64,000 nt of DNA from Enterovibrio baiacu (lineage in GTDB: Bacteria; Pseudomonadota; Gammaproteobacteria; Enterobacterales; Vibrionaceae), in the NCBI RefSeq assembly GCF_004120195.1, contig NZ_SCHN01000008.1:65314-129313 (forward strand). The letters run 5' to 3'. Each line of letters begins with the position of its first letter. Within the stretch, counting starts at the first letter, position 1. The notes beneath the pieces were generated by a model. The model saw nothing but the letters and a program-made list of their open reading frames with translations, had not been told where the DNA came from and searched no databases. Shown here one piece after another: positions 10,204-19,017 of the stretch. The position numbers and the translations under genes were made by a program.

Positions 10204-10289
10204 AAAATGGTGCGATAAATGGATTTGAAATTTCACACGTTTGATGTGGTGAAATATCAGGCGTTAAACGTATCCGGAGCCAGACGACA

Positions 10290-10925
10290 ATGAAAAACTG
10301 GATAGTGATATTACTGAGTCTCGCAACCGTATCTTGTGCGTACAACCCGATCTATAACGGTAAAGAACCGTATCCGGGGAGCCAATTTCTGTTGCAACAA
10401 ACACCTCGGCACACTCTCGACTATTTTCTCGATGGTTTGGCGACCGAGTTGCTTGAGACAAATAATTACCTGACGGCAAGAACGCCGATGGCGGTCGTGT
10501 CGTTTGTTGACGTCGAAGAAATGGATGAAACCAACTGGCTCGGAAACTCCGTGACAGAAGGCATGATCTACCAAATGCAGCGTCGTGGCTTTACGGTGAT
10601 TGATTTTAAAACCACCGGGGCCATTCGCGTGACGCCTGAAGGTGATTTCACCCTTAGTCGCAACTGGAAAGAATTGAACCCTGAGCAGCAAATTGATTAC
10701 GTGCTGACGGGCACCATGTTGCGCCAAGGCGGCGGGGTGTTAGTGAATGCACGTATCGTTGGCATGCGCTCACGCGTTGTGGTGGCTTCTGCGCAAGGCT
10801 TCTTGCCAGCAGATCGCATTGGTCGAGACATTGATACGCTGCGAAAAGTGCGCATTGTTGATGGCGTGATCATTCGTGGTGACAAACGTAAGCACATGTC
10901 GGACACCGTGACATTGAAGCCTTGA
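10290..10925 (+). CDS. flgO: Flagellar outer-membrane lipoprotein FlgO
   Basis: An outer-membrane protein needed for normal motility and flagellar stability in V. cholerae. The 211-residue product has a short lipoprotein signal ending SLATVSC-A (lipidated Cys at about 16), then the FlgO domain with NSVTEGMIYQMQRRG and the conserved VLTGTMLRQGGGVLVNARIV block. The next gene, flgP, starts 42 bases downstream, so the two are almost certainly co-transcribed. Confidence 0.93.
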   Translation: MKNWIVILLSLATVSCAYNPIYNGKEPYPGSQFLLQQTPRHTLDYFLDGLATELLETNNYLTARTPMAVVSFVDVEEMDETNWLGNSVTEGMIYQMQRRGFTVIDFKTTGAIRVTPEGDFTLSRNWKELNPEQQIDYVLTGTMLRQGGGVLVNARIVGMRSRVVVASAQGFLPADRIGRDIDTLRKVRIVDGVIIRGDKRKHMSDTVTLKP

Positions 10926-10967
10926 ACCGCGAAAAATGAATAAACAAGATTGATGAGTGGAGTTCAC

Positions 10968-11396
10968 ATGAAAATTTGGCTAATGCTGGCGATGGTAATG
11001 CTGCTTAATGCTTGTCAGCCTATTACACGTATTCGTTCAGATGACGTGCTTACTGCAGTAGGCACAGCGTCAGTCACTGCTCAGCGTGGTGACACCCTAG
11101 AAGAGAAACAGTTTCGCGCCATGCGGGCATCAAAACTCGAAGCATACAAAGAGTTGTCAGAGCAGGTTTACGGCATTCGAGTAAGTGGGCTGACACAAGT
11201 GGATGATCAAGCGCTAGGAATTGATAAAACCCACGGCGCGGTGGATGGCATTATTCGTGCTGCGGAAGTCGTGAGCACTTATCAGGTAGGCGACAGCTAT
11301 GTCACAGAGCTTGAGTTGAACCTACGCAAAATGAAGAAAATGACCGAGTATGGTGAATCTCACCATGTGCCACGTAACGACGCGATCCTATTCTAA
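10968..11396 (+). CDS. flgP: Flagellar lipoprotein FlgP
   Basis: An outer-membrane lipoprotein that in V. cholerae is needed for motility and colonisation; in other polar flagellates FlgP forms basal disks. The ATG at 10968 (142 residues) is preferred because GGAG sits just upstream. In-frame TTG and ATG codons at 10950 and 10953 lack such a site and would put extra residues before the signal peptide. The lipobox is LLNAC, followed by the LPP20-like domain (RAMRASKLEAYKELSEQVYG). Confidence 0.92.
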   Translation: MKIWLMLAMVMLLNACQPITRIRSDDVLTAVGTASVTAQRGDTLEEKQFRAMRASKLEAYKELSEQVYGIRVSGLTQVDDQALGIDKTHGAVDGIIRAAEVVSTYQVGDSYVTELELNLRKMKKMTEYGESHHVPRNDAILF

Positions 11397-11430
11397 ACAC
11401 GCCCTCAAGCTTTACATCATCGAATACGGA

Positions 11431-11455
11431 AAAAGCAGCCGCTGGCTGCTTTTTT
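11431..11455. terminator. Terminator between flgP and flgN (convergent)
   Basis: Stem AAAAGCAGCC / GGCTGCTTTT, 3-base loop. It has A and T flanks on both sides, so it can work in both directions. Confidence 0.88.
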
Positions 11456-11520
11456 CATGTGCTTTTTCTGCGGCGTTTTTGTTGGGAATGTGCTTTAGCG
11501 TGGAGAAGTTGGCTGCTAAT

Positions 11521-11952
11521 TTACGCTTTGATGTTGGTGCCGAGAGTGCGACTGCCAGACGCTTGGCCTTCGCTATCGTAGGTCATTTCACTTTTCCCTG
11601 CCGCTTCTTGAAACAAATTACGCAGCTTATGCATGCTGAGTTGTGCACGCTGAAGGGCGATACCATTCGCTTCGTTTTGCTGGTGGCATTGTTTTAGCGC
11701 ATCTTGAATGTTTGAGATCTGTTCTTTTGTTTCGTCAGAAGGAGAGGCAAGCTCGGGGCATCGAGCGAGATATTGGTCGCGTTGTTGAATGGCATTGATC
11801 AGAGAGAGTTTTTGTTTTGCAAGCGCGTCAATCTCTGTTGCTTTGCGAGAAGCAATGGCGGCTGTTTCGGCTTGCATCACATCAAGTAATGCGTTGACGT
11901 CCTCAGCTTGTGCGCCGAGTTGATTTTCGAACGTGAGCGTTTCGTCAGACAT
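11521..11952 (-). CDS. flgN: FlgN, export chaperone for FlgK and FlgL
   Basis: A cytoplasmic chaperone that escorts the hook-filament junction proteins to the export gate. The ATG at 11952 gives 143 residues. A TTG two codons earlier directly abuts the flgM stop and is less likely. The protein is almost all helical, with the FlgN pattern of a Leu-rich N-terminal helix pair and a C-terminal amphipathic helix (LSMHKLRNLFQEA). It is translated right after flgM, so coupling is likely. Confidence 0.88.
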   Translation of the reverse strand: MSDETLTFENQLGAQAEDVNALLDVMQAETAAIASRKATEIDALAKQKLSLINAIQQRDQYLARCPELASPSDETKEQISNIQDALKQCHQQNEANGIALQRAQLSMHKLRNLFQEAAGKSEMTYDSEGQASGSRTLGTNIKA

Positions 11953-11958
11953 CGTCAA

Positions 11959-12276
11959 TTACTTGATACTACGAAGCTCGTCTTCGTGCTTCATGATATT
12001 GGCCGCAAGGCGGTCAGCATCGACTTTGTAAGAACCGTTTGCGATGGCTGCTTTAATTGCAGCGACTTTTGCGCTGTCAAAATGTGCTTCGCTTGCCATT
12101 TGTTGATTCATAGCGCCAATCGCTCGACTCTCATCGCTCATTGAAAATGCATCACCACGAGTTTGGCGAACATCGTTCGTCGCGCCTGTCTCTGATGCTG
12201 TATTTTGTGTTTTGTTTTGATTGCTTCTGTTCGTGTTAATGGGTTGACCAGAACGCAAATGATCAATACTTGCCAT
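11959..12276 (-). CDS. flgM: FlgM, anti-sigma-28 factor
   Basis: Binds FliA and holds back late flagellar genes until it is exported through the finished hook (in Vibrio through the sheathed flagellum). It has 105 residues, with a disordered polar N-terminal half and a C-terminal sigma-binding half (KVAAIKAAIANGSYKVDADRLA), the family signature. It has its own sigma-28 promoter, so it is part of the loop it controls, and it is co-transcribed with flgN. Confidence 0.93.
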   Translation of the reverse strand: MASIDHLRSGQPINTNRSNQNKTQNTASETGATNDVRQTRGDAFSMSDESRAIGAMNQQMASEAHFDSAKVAAIKAAIANGSYKVDADRLAANIMKHEDELRSIK

Positions 12277-12316
12277 AATAAAGCCTTATAAATGCCCGAA
12301 CCTTCTGTTGCTCACA

Positions 12317-12343
12317 GTATCGGCCGTACTTATATGAACTTTA
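12317..12343 (-). promoter_or_regulatory. Sigma-28 promoter of flgM-flgN
   Basis: On the minus strand TAAA, 15 bases, GCCGATAC: a close match to the FliA consensus, between flgA and flgM and about 40 bases before the flgM start. Confidence 0.85.
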
Positions 12344-12361
12344 GCACTTAATTTCAGGAAA

Positions 12362-13060
12362 CTAGAATTTTACAATCACTTGGCCGACGGATGTGATTGT
12401 AGCATCGACGATTCGATTCGATTTACTGTTGCGTACTTTAATTTGTTCGCCGAGAGCACCGTCACTTAATGCTGTACCTTTTGCAATAATATTCAAGCCA
12501 TTACCTGTTGCGGTAATAACGACCTCATCACTCCGGCACACCATACAAATGTCGTCGCCTTGGACCGGCTGCCCAATACCCACCACGCGCTTAATACGAG
12601 AACCGACAACCGTAGACACATCTGTATACGTTTGACCGCGTTGGAAGCGTGCGTCGACCAGCTGAATGGTTAAATCGTCGTTCGTGAGCATGACACCGCG
12701 ATCTAATGGGCGCTTCGCGACAACGATGGGTGTAAGAAGGCTGATTTGAACAGGTACATACACCTGCCAATCATCTTCTTTACATGTGACCATCACCGTT
12801 ACGCTTTTGTTCAAAGATTGTCGCCCGGGCACGGACACCTCGAGAGGGGATGGGCAATTTGAAAGGCGCAATCGTGAATCAAGGTTTCCTGCTTGCACAT
12901 TCAGTTTTCCCTGCGCAGGCGGGGTTATCAAAGTCGTAACATATTCCTCAGCAGCAACTTTTACAGCTTCAAGTTGATTTGCCGGAGCAGCGGCTATAAT
13001 GGAGCTAAAGCCAATGAGAAATGTGCCGATAAAGAGACAAGCTAATCGTTGGTAACACAT
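12362..13060 (-). CDS. flgA: FlgA, P-ring assembly chaperone
   Basis: A periplasmic chaperone for FlgI during P-ring assembly. The 232-residue product has a signal peptide (CLFIGTFLIGFSSIIAAAPA) and a SAF-like beta-clip domain with KRPLDRGVMLTNDDL and RRVVG-type blocks near the middle and C-terminus. The gene order flgA-flgM-flgN matches Vibrio. The first codons overlap, antisense, a perfect sigma-28 promoter for cheV. No clear promoter of flgA itself is seen in 13061-13189. Confidence 0.92.
   Translation of the reverse strand: MCYQRLACLFIGTFLIGFSSIIAAAPANQLEAVKVAAEEYVTTLITPPAQGKLNVQAGNLDSRLRLSNCPSPLEVSVPGRQSLNKSVTVMVTCKEDDWQVYVPVQISLLTPIVVAKRPLDRGVMLTNDDLTIQLVDARFQRGQTYTDVSTVVGSRIKRVVGIGQPVQGDDICMVCRSDEVVITATGNGLNIIAKGTALSDGALGEQIKVRNSKSNRIVDATITSVGQVIVKF
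13006..13032 (+). promoter_or_regulatory. Consensus sigma-28 promoter for cheV, antisense inside flgA
   Basis: TAAAG at 13006 and GCCGATAA at 13025 with exactly 15 bases between TAAA and GCCG: a perfect FliA match. It points at cheV (start 13190) and lies in codons 10-18 of flgA on the other strand. Confidence 0.8.
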
Positions 13061-13189
13061 AAGTCACAAATTGGTTAGTATGTTAAACATAGCTGCAGTG
13101 TTCCACGAATTGGTTCGACGATGAAGTTTGTTGAGCCAATGTTTGCTGCAATACGATAAAAAAAATCAGGGCAATATGGAGTTTATCTT

Positions 13190-14122
13190 ATGTCGGGGAT
13201 TCTTGATACGGTCAATCAGCGTACACAATTGGTGGGTCAAAACCGCCTAGAGCTATTGACCTTCCGATTGATGCGAAAACAACGTTACGGCATCAATGTG
13301 TTTAAGGTAAAGGAAGTGCTCCAATGCCCTAAGCTGACCTCCATGCCAAATTTGCATCCGTTGGTCAAAGGTGTGGCACACATTCGTGGGCAAACCATTT
13401 CAGTGATCGATATGAGCTTGGCAACGGGTGGGTTACCAATCACGGACCCAGAAAACCGCTTTATTATCATTTCAGAATTTAACCGCTCCACTCAAGGCTT
13501 CTTAGTGGGTTCGGTTGAGCGCATTGTTAACATGCACTGGGAAGCGATCCTGCCTCCACCAGAAGGTACCGGTAGCTCGAACTACCTCACAGCTGTGACT
13601 GAGATTGAAGGCGAGCTGGTAGAAATTCTCGACGTAGAGAAAATCCTAAACCAGATTTCACCGGTGAACGAAGAAATTAGTGAGGAAGTGCTGGCCAACA
13701 AACCGGTATTTGAAGAAGGCAGCTCAGACCCAACAACTGTGCTCGTTGCTGATGATTCGAGTGTCGCCCGTCGCCAGGTAAAACGTGCAGTGGAAACTAT
13801 TGGCTATAATGTTGTACTCGCACATGACGGCCGAGATGCACTGGAAAAACTCCAGGTTATGGCGGCTGAAGGCACTATTAACGATCTTGCGCTCGTCATC
13901 TCGGATATCGAGATGCCAGAGATGGATGGTTACACCTTAACAACTGAAATTAAAAAAGACCCTAACCTCAAAGATATTCATGTAGTATTGCACTCGTCTC
14001 TCAGTGGTGTCTTCAATGAAGCTATGGTAGAGCGAGTTGGGGCAGATGCATTCATACCGAAGTTCGACCCAGATGAACTCGGCGAAGCCGTAATGAACGC
14101 GGTAAAAGGTCAAGAAAACTAA
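13190..14122 (+). CDS. cheV: Chemotaxis coupling protein CheV
   Basis: A hybrid adaptor that links receptors to CheA and can be phosphorylated for adaptation. The 310-residue product has a CheW-like domain (about 15-160; KVKEVLQCPKLT, HIRGQTISVIDM) followed by a receiver domain (about 185-305) with the acidic pair DD near 198 and phospho-acceptor D239 in VISDIEMPEMDG. cheR follows three bases after its stop, so the pair form an operon. A sigma-28 promoter lies upstream inside flgA. Confidence 0.95.
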   Translation: MSGILDTVNQRTQLVGQNRLELLTFRLMRKQRYGINVFKVKEVLQCPKLTSMPNLHPLVKGVAHIRGQTISVIDMSLATGGLPITDPENRFIIISEFNRSTQGFLVGSVERIVNMHWEAILPPPEGTGSSNYLTAVTEIEGELVEILDVEKILNQISPVNEEISEEVLANKPVFEEGSSDPTTVLVADDSSVARRQVKRAVETIGYNVVLAHDGRDALEKLQVMAAEGTINDLALVISDIEMPEMDGYTLTTEIKKDPNLKDIHVVLHSSLSGVFNEAMVERVGADAFIPKFDPDELGEAVMNAVKGQEN

Positions 14123-14125
14123 TCC

Positions 14126-14953
14126 ATGACGAATATAGCGATCACAGAGCAAGAGTACCGTGATTTTTGTAAATATCTCGAAAGTAAATGTGGCATTGTT
14201 CTTGGCGACAGTAAGCAATATCTCGTAAGAAGCCGACTTAGTCCGCTTCTTACGCGCTACAAACTCGCCTCGATGTCGGAGCTGTTTCAGCTTGTGCTGA
14301 CTAACCGTAATCGCGATTTGGCAGTTGCTGCTATTGATGCGATGACAACCAACGAAACGTTATGGTTTCGCGATACTTATCCGTTTGAAGTGTTAGCAAA
14401 CAAGCTGTTGCCAGAAGTCGCGGAAAGCAAACGTCCAATCAAAATTTGGTCTGCGGCAAGTTCATCGGGACAAGAGCCGTATTCCATCGCGATGACGATC
14501 CAAGAAGTGCTTGCTAAGCGACCGGGCCTGTTCCAAAGCGCACAGATCACAGGCACTGACATTTCTTCGACCATGCTGGATAACTGTCGTGCTGGGATTT
14601 ATGACAACTTGGCACTAAGCCGAGGTTTGTCCCCTGAGCGTAAGCGTAAGTTCTTCGAAGATGCAGGCGAAGGCCGCATGAAGGTGAATGACTCACTTAA
14701 GCGCATGGTGACATTCAAGCCTCAAAACTTAATGGAAAGCTACGGCTTACTTGGAAAATTCGACATCATATTTTGTCGAAATGTACTGATTTACTTCTCG
14801 CCGGAAATGAAAGCGAAGGTGTTAAATCAGATGGCATCAAGCCTTAACCCTGGTGGTTACTTATTGTTAGGCGCGTCTGAATCACTGACTGGGTTAACTG
14901 ATCGTTTCGAAATGATCCGTTGTAATCCGGGCATTATCTACCGCCTGAAATAG
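14126..14953 (+). CDS. cheR: Chemotaxis receptor methyltransferase CheR
   Basis: Methylates glutamates of chemoreceptors with S-adenosylmethionine, in adaptation. The 275-residue protein has the N-terminal helical CheR domain and the C-terminal methyltransferase fold: IWSAASSSGQEPYSIAM (SAM loop), TGTDISSTML-type acidic turn, and IIFCRNVLIYF. Full length; operon with cheV. Confidence 0.96.
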   Translation: MTNIAITEQEYRDFCKYLESKCGIVLGDSKQYLVRSRLSPLLTRYKLASMSELFQLVLTNRNRDLAVAAIDAMTTNETLWFRDTYPFEVLANKLLPEVAESKRPIKIWSAASSSGQEPYSIAMTIQEVLAKRPGLFQSAQITGTDISSTMLDNCRAGIYDNLALSRGLSPERKRKFFEDAGEGRMKVNDSLKRMVTFKPQNLMESYGLLGKFDIIFCRNVLIYFSPEMKAKVLNQMASSLNPGGYLLLGASESLTGLTDRFEMIRCNPGIIYRLK

Positions 14954-14972
14954 ACAAACATGTCCTCTACGT

Positions 14973-15003
14973 AAAAAGCGGCACAGAAGTTGCCGCTTTT
15001 TTT
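14973..15003 (+). terminator. Terminator of cheV-cheR
   Basis: 10-bp stem AAAAGCGGCA / TGCCGCTTTT, 7-base loop, seven T in all. Confidence 0.92.
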
Positions 15004-15104
15004 GTATCTGATGGAAAGTGAAAGCGTGAAAATATGACTGGAAGACCATTTAACTTATTGATTGTAAATGGTTGATTTTATTTTTTGATGGTGACCTGTA
15101 AAAG

Positions 15105-15121
15105 TTGGCATTCATATTGCT
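15105..15121 (+). promoter_or_regulatory. Sigma-54 promoter of flgBCDE
   Basis: TTGGCATTCATATTGCT: GG at 15107, GC at 15119, the correct 12-base period, 35 bases before flgB. Confidence 0.85.
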
Positions 15122-15155
15122 TTTCTATCAATAGGAAATTTTAGGAGGTTGCCAC

Positions 15156-15551
15156 ATGGCAATATCGTTCGATAAAGCGCTGGGTATTCATCAACACACT
15201 GTCGGTGTGCGCTCTCAGCGGGCTGAGACACTGGCAAGTAACCTCGCGAATGCGAATACGCCGGGTTACAAAGCTCAAGATATGGACTTCGAACGTGCGC
15301 TTCAAGCGGCAACTTCTGGGGCAAGCATTGGCCTGAGCCGAACTGATGGGCGGCATATTACTGCCTCTTCTCAAGTCGACGGCCAGAAAATGTACCGCGT
15401 TCCAAACCAACCTGACACCGGCGATGGCAACACCGTTGATGCGCAGGTAGAACGTAACTTGTTTATGCAAAACGCACTTGAATATCAGGCGTCACTGGAC
15501 TTTCTCGGTTCTAAGTTCAAAAACATGTCCAAGGCACTGAAAGGGGATTAA
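15156..15551 (+). CDS. flgB: Proximal rod protein FlgB
   Basis: Forms the first rod segment on the MS ring in the periplasm. It has 131 residues with the rod signature ASNLANANTPGYKAQDMDF near residue 30 and the C-terminal heptad helix (YQASLDFLGSKFKNM). The Shine-Dalgarno AGGAGG is strong. First gene of flgBCDE. Confidence 0.96.
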   Translation: MAISFDKALGIHQHTVGVRSQRAETLASNLANANTPGYKAQDMDFERALQAATSGASIGLSRTDGRHITASSQVDGQKMYRVPNQPDTGDGNTVDAQVERNLFMQNALEYQASLDFLGSKFKNMSKALKGD

Positions 15552-15554
15552 TGG

Positions 15555-15968
15555 ATGAGTCTATTTAATGTGTTCAATGTCACCGGTTCTGCCATGAGTG
15601 CAGAGTCAGTTCGACTGAATACCACGTCCAGTAATCTGGCGAACGCGAACTCTGTCAGCAGTTCTGCTGAAGAAACGTATAAAGCGCGTCACCCTGTGTT
15701 TGCTGCGGAATTGAACAAGTTCGCGTCGCAAGGCCAAAGTGTTCCTGTTCGTGTTGAAGGTATTGTGGAGAGCCAAAAGCCACTGCGTGCCGAGTTCAAC
15801 CCTGATCACCCAATGGCAAATGCGGAAGGCTACATTTTCAAACCGAACGTAAATGTAATGGAAGAGATGGCCAACATGATTTCGGCCTCCCGTTCCTATC
15901 AAACCAACGTAGAAGTGGCAGAGGCAAGTAAACAAATGCTGATGCGTACACTACAGATGGGTAAGTAA
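15555..15968 (+). CDS. flgC: Proximal rod protein FlgC
   Basis: A rod subunit exported without a signal peptide. It has 137 residues, the N-terminal SNLANAN motif and the C-terminal block MEEMANMISASRSYQTNVEV typical of FlgC. It starts three bases after the flgB stop behind an AGGGG site. Confidence 0.96.
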   Translation: MSLFNVFNVTGSAMSAESVRLNTTSSNLANANSVSSSAEETYKARHPVFAAELNKFASQGQSVPVRVEGIVESQKPLRAEFNPDHPMANAEGYIFKPNVNVMEEMANMISASRSYQTNVEVAEASKQMLMRTLQMGK

Positions 15969-15985
15969 GGTAGAAGGACGGCATT

Positions 15986-16738
15986 ATGAATCCGATTGAT
16001 GGCGCAGGTGGTGCAGGTGGCGGTAGCTACATTGACCAACTCAAAGCCCTACAAGAAAAGCAACGCACAGAGCGCGGCGATACGGGAGAAAAAGTCACAG
16101 GTCAAACAGACCTGAACCAAGAAGACTTTCTCTCACTATTGACCAAGCAGCTTGCGAACCAAGACCCGTTCAAACCGGTTGATAACGAACAAATGATTGC
16201 CCAAATGGCATCGTTCGCCACCGTTGATGGTATCGGCAAAATGAATGAACAGTTTGGTTCATTGAATGCCGCGATGACCTCAAGCCAAGCGCTTCAAGCG
16301 TCGTCACTGGTGGGACAAGACGTCTTGGTTCCTGGTAACGAAGGCTTCAAGTCAGCTGCGGGTGGCATTGCAGCCATGGTTAAACTGCCTCAAGCAATGA
16401 ATGACGTTATGGTACGTATTCAGAACGAGCAGGGTCAGTTGCTTAAAAACTTCAGTATTGGTGCGAAATCACCGGGCGACCACCGCGTAGAGTGGGACGG
16501 CTTGGATGACCGCGGCAATCCATTGCCGGAAGGCAAATACACAATGAACGTAAGCGGCTTTGTTGATGGAAAGTCTCAAGACTTCGAACTATCGACTTAC
16601 GCCAATGTAAACAGTGTCCTACTGGGTAACGGTGATGGCAACGTCATGCTAAACATCGCAGGTTACACATCACCGGTGAAACTCACCGAAGTGCTTGAAG
16701 TAGGTAATGCTAACGTCGGCGGCGCGAGCAAAGGCTAA
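15986..16738 (+). CDS. flgD: Hook cap / scaffolding protein FlgD
   Basis: Caps the growing hook and is discarded later. 250 residues: N-terminal export region with DFLSLLTKQLANQDPFKP, central hook-cap domain, and Tudor/FnIII-like parts with the FLIG-type stretch VEWDGLDDRGNPLPEGKYT. The start is glycine-rich (GAGGAGGGS). Third gene of flgBCDE. Confidence 0.95.
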   Translation: MNPIDGAGGAGGGSYIDQLKALQEKQRTERGDTGEKVTGQTDLNQEDFLSLLTKQLANQDPFKPVDNEQMIAQMASFATVDGIGKMNEQFGSLNAAMTSSQALQASSLVGQDVLVPGNEGFKSAAGGIAAMVKLPQAMNDVMVRIQNEQGQLLKNFSIGAKSPGDHRVEWDGLDDRGNPLPEGKYTMNVSGFVDGKSQDFELSTYANVNSVLLGNGDGNVMLNIAGYTSPVKLTEVLEVGNANVGGASKG

Positions 16739-16758
16739 AGGATAGAGGAGTTCCAGCA

Positions 16759-18066
16759 ATGGCATTGAATATCGCACTGAGTGGCCTAGCGGCAGCTCAA
16801 AAGGACATGAATACCACCAGTAACAACATTGCGAACGCCAACACTTTTGGCTTTAAAGAATCGCGTGCAGAATTTGGTGATGTTTATTCGGCGTCGATTT
16901 TCTCGAACGCAAAGACCACCACGGGTAGTGGTGTCCAAACCTCTATAGTGGCGCAACAGTTCCACGAAGGTTCAAGCATCTACACCAACAACCCGCTTGA
17001 TCTTCGCGTAAGTGGTAACGGCTATTTTGCGGTAGCGAACGACAAGTTGGCGACACAAAACAACGTATTAACCCGTAACGGTGCTTTCCATCTGGATAAA
17101 GACAACAACATCGTTAACTCAGAAGGCCAGTTCTTATTGGGCTATAACGTTGATACTGAGAGCGGCCAAGTGGGTTCGTTTGAGCCAAAATCACTTCAAG
17201 TGCCCGATCAATTTGGTCAGCCTCGCGCTTCCCAGAACGTTGATATTGGTTTGAACCTACCAGCGGGTGGTGCTGAAAAAGATCCAACGCTGTTCAATCC
17301 AGAAGATCCTGATACTTATAACAAAGCGACATCAGCGACGATCTTTGACTCACTAGGTCAGCCATACAAACTGACAACCTATTACGTGAAAGACAACGTC
17401 ACACCGAACAAGTGGGCGGTATACTACACAGCAACAGATCCAGAGGGTGAGAAACCTGTTAGCTTAACGGCGGGTGATTTCACCAGTGCTGGTGGTCATG
17501 TCGGTCACTCTATTGAATTCAACAGTGACGGTTCAGTGAACACGGTGAACGGTGGTCAACCGATTCAAACCGTTGAGTTTGGGCCTAACGGTGCCGGCTT
17601 AGAAATGAACGGTGCAGATGGTGCACAATCGCTTGCGATTAACTTTGAAGAGCCAACGCAGTACGCGTCACCGTTTGAAATGCGTAAGTTTAATGAAGAT
17701 GGTGCAACCACGGGTTACCTAGCAAAAGTCGATATCGACCCGAAAGGGACCATCATGGCGACGTACAGCAACGGTGAAAACGTTGCACTAGGCCGAGTGG
17801 CGCTGGTGAGAGTGTCTAACCAACAAGGTTTGTCACAGGCAGGTAATACCCAATGGAAAGTCACGCAGCAGTCTGGTGACGCGGTATGGGGTGAAGCAAT
17901 GCAAGGTGCCTTTGGTAAAGTGAAAAGCGGTACCATCGAGCAATCAAACATTGATATGACCCAAGAGCTGGTGGATTTGATCACCGCTCAACGTAACTTC
18001 CAAGCGAACTCGCGTTCACTGGAAGTGGGTAACCAGATGCAACAGACTATCCTTCAGATCCGTTAA
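16759..18066 (+). CDS. flgE: Hook protein FlgE
   Basis: Main subunit of the flexible hook joining rod and filament. It has 435 residues with the N-terminal SNNIANANTFGFKESRAEF motif, a variable central domain, and the conserved C-terminus ELVDLITAQRNFQANSRSLE. Last gene of the flgB transcript; an inverted repeat and a new sigma-54 promoter follow. Confidence 0.96.
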   Translation: MALNIALSGLAAAQKDMNTTSNNIANANTFGFKESRAEFGDVYSASIFSNAKTTTGSGVQTSIVAQQFHEGSSIYTNNPLDLRVSGNGYFAVANDKLATQNNVLTRNGAFHLDKDNNIVNSEGQFLLGYNVDTESGQVGSFEPKSLQVPDQFGQPRASQNVDIGLNLPAGGAEKDPTLFNPEDPDTYNKATSATIFDSLGQPYKLTTYYVKDNVTPNKWAVYYTATDPEGEKPVSLTAGDFTSAGGHVGHSIEFNSDGSVNTVNGGQPIQTVEFGPNGAGLEMNGADGAQSLAINFEEPTQYASPFEMRKFNEDGATTGYLAKVDIDPKGTIMATYSNGENVALGRVALVRVSNQQGLSQAGNTQWKVTQQSGDAVWGEAMQGAFGKVKSGTIEQSNIDMTQELVDLITAQRNFQANSRSLEVGNQMQQTILQIR

Positions 18067-18089
18067 TCGGCTCATTGAACGATACGTGA

Positions 18090-18118
18090 AATTGCCGCTT
18101 GCAAGTCAAGCGGCAATT
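18090..18118 (+). terminator. Hairpin after flgE, weak terminator or processing site
   Basis: A 12-bp perfect stem (AATTGCCGCTTG / CAAGCGGCAATT) with a 5-base loop but no proper T run, so termination may be partial. Confidence 0.55.
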
Positions 18119-18201
18119 CATTTCCGATAATTCCTCTCCCTCCTCCTTCTGTTATTGTGTGTTTATTGCACTAACACTATGTAAATCCGCGTTATTTTAA
18201 A

Positions 18202-18218
18202 TTGGCACTCTTCTTGCT
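18202..18218 (+). promoter_or_regulatory. Sigma-54 promoter of flgFGHIJ
   Basis: TTGGCACTCTTCTTGCT: a near-perfect -24/-12 element (GG 18204, GC 18216), 35 bases before flgF. Confidence 0.9.
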
Positions 18219-18251
18219 TTATGTCTTGCATAAGCGACAGGAGAACGTCAA

Positions 18252-19001
18252 ATGGATCGCGCATTATTCCTCGCCATGAGTGGCGCAAAACAAGACATGC
18301 AAGGCATGCAATTACGTGCCAACAACTTGGCTAACGTAAGCACCACAGGCTTTCGTGCTGATTTAGAGCAGGCGCGAGCAATGCAGGCCTATGGTGAAGG
18401 TTTGCCAACGCGCGTATTCAATATGACTGAGCGTCCAGGGCACAGCTTTGCTCAAGGTTCAACCATCACAACAGGTCGTGAACTTGACGTTGCCATTAAA
18501 GGTGACGGTTGGTTGGCGGTATTAGACGGAACGGGTCAAGAAGGTTACACCCGCGTGGGTAACTTGAAAGTGGACCAAACCGGCATGCTGCAAAATGGCC
18601 ATGGCCATTTGATCCTAGGGGAAAGCGGCGCACCTATCTTCTTACCGCTGCCGGTGTCGAAAATTGAAATCGGCACGGATGGCACTGTGTCTGTGTTGCC
18701 GCAAGGCGCACCACCAGAAGCCATGGAAGAAGTGGACCGCATCAAACTTGTTCGTCCTGACAACAATGATTTATTCAAAGATAAAAATGGCGTGTTCAAG
18801 CCTGTCAATCCAGGTGCCACGTATGCCGCTGATGCAGGAGTTACGCTGCTTACCGGCGCACTAGAAGGCAGTAACGTCAACGCCATTGGTGAAATGACAG
18901 GTCTGATTGACCTTCAGCGCCACTTCGAAATGCAAGTCAAACTCATGAAGACCGCCGAAGAAATGGATCAAGCATCCAACTCTTTGCTGCGCCTGGGTTA
19001 A
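18252..19001 (+). CDS. flgF: Proximal rod protein FlgF
   Basis: A rod protein between FlgC and FlgG. It has 249 residues with ANNLANVSTTGFRADLEQAR at the N-terminus, FlgF/G-type middle (DVAIKGDGWLAV) and the C-terminal helix MTGLIDLQRHFEMQVKLM. First gene behind the second sigma-54 promoter of the flg region. Confidence 0.96.
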   Translation: MDRALFLAMSGAKQDMQGMQLRANNLANVSTTGFRADLEQARAMQAYGEGLPTRVFNMTERPGHSFAQGSTITTGRELDVAIKGDGWLAVLDGTGQEGYTRVGNLKVDQTGMLQNGHGHLILGESGAPIFLPLPVSKIEIGTDGTVSVLPQGAPPEAMEEVDRIKLVRPDNNDLFKDKNGVFKPVNPGATYAADAGVTLLTGALEGSNVNAIGEMTGLIDLQRHFEMQVKLMKTAEEMDQASNSLLRLG

Positions 19002-19017
19002 TTAAGAGGGAATCATT

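Noticed and set aside
11350-11697. 115-codon open frame overlapping flgP and flgN
   Set aside because: Runs through the flgP end, the terminator and antisense flgN; no support.
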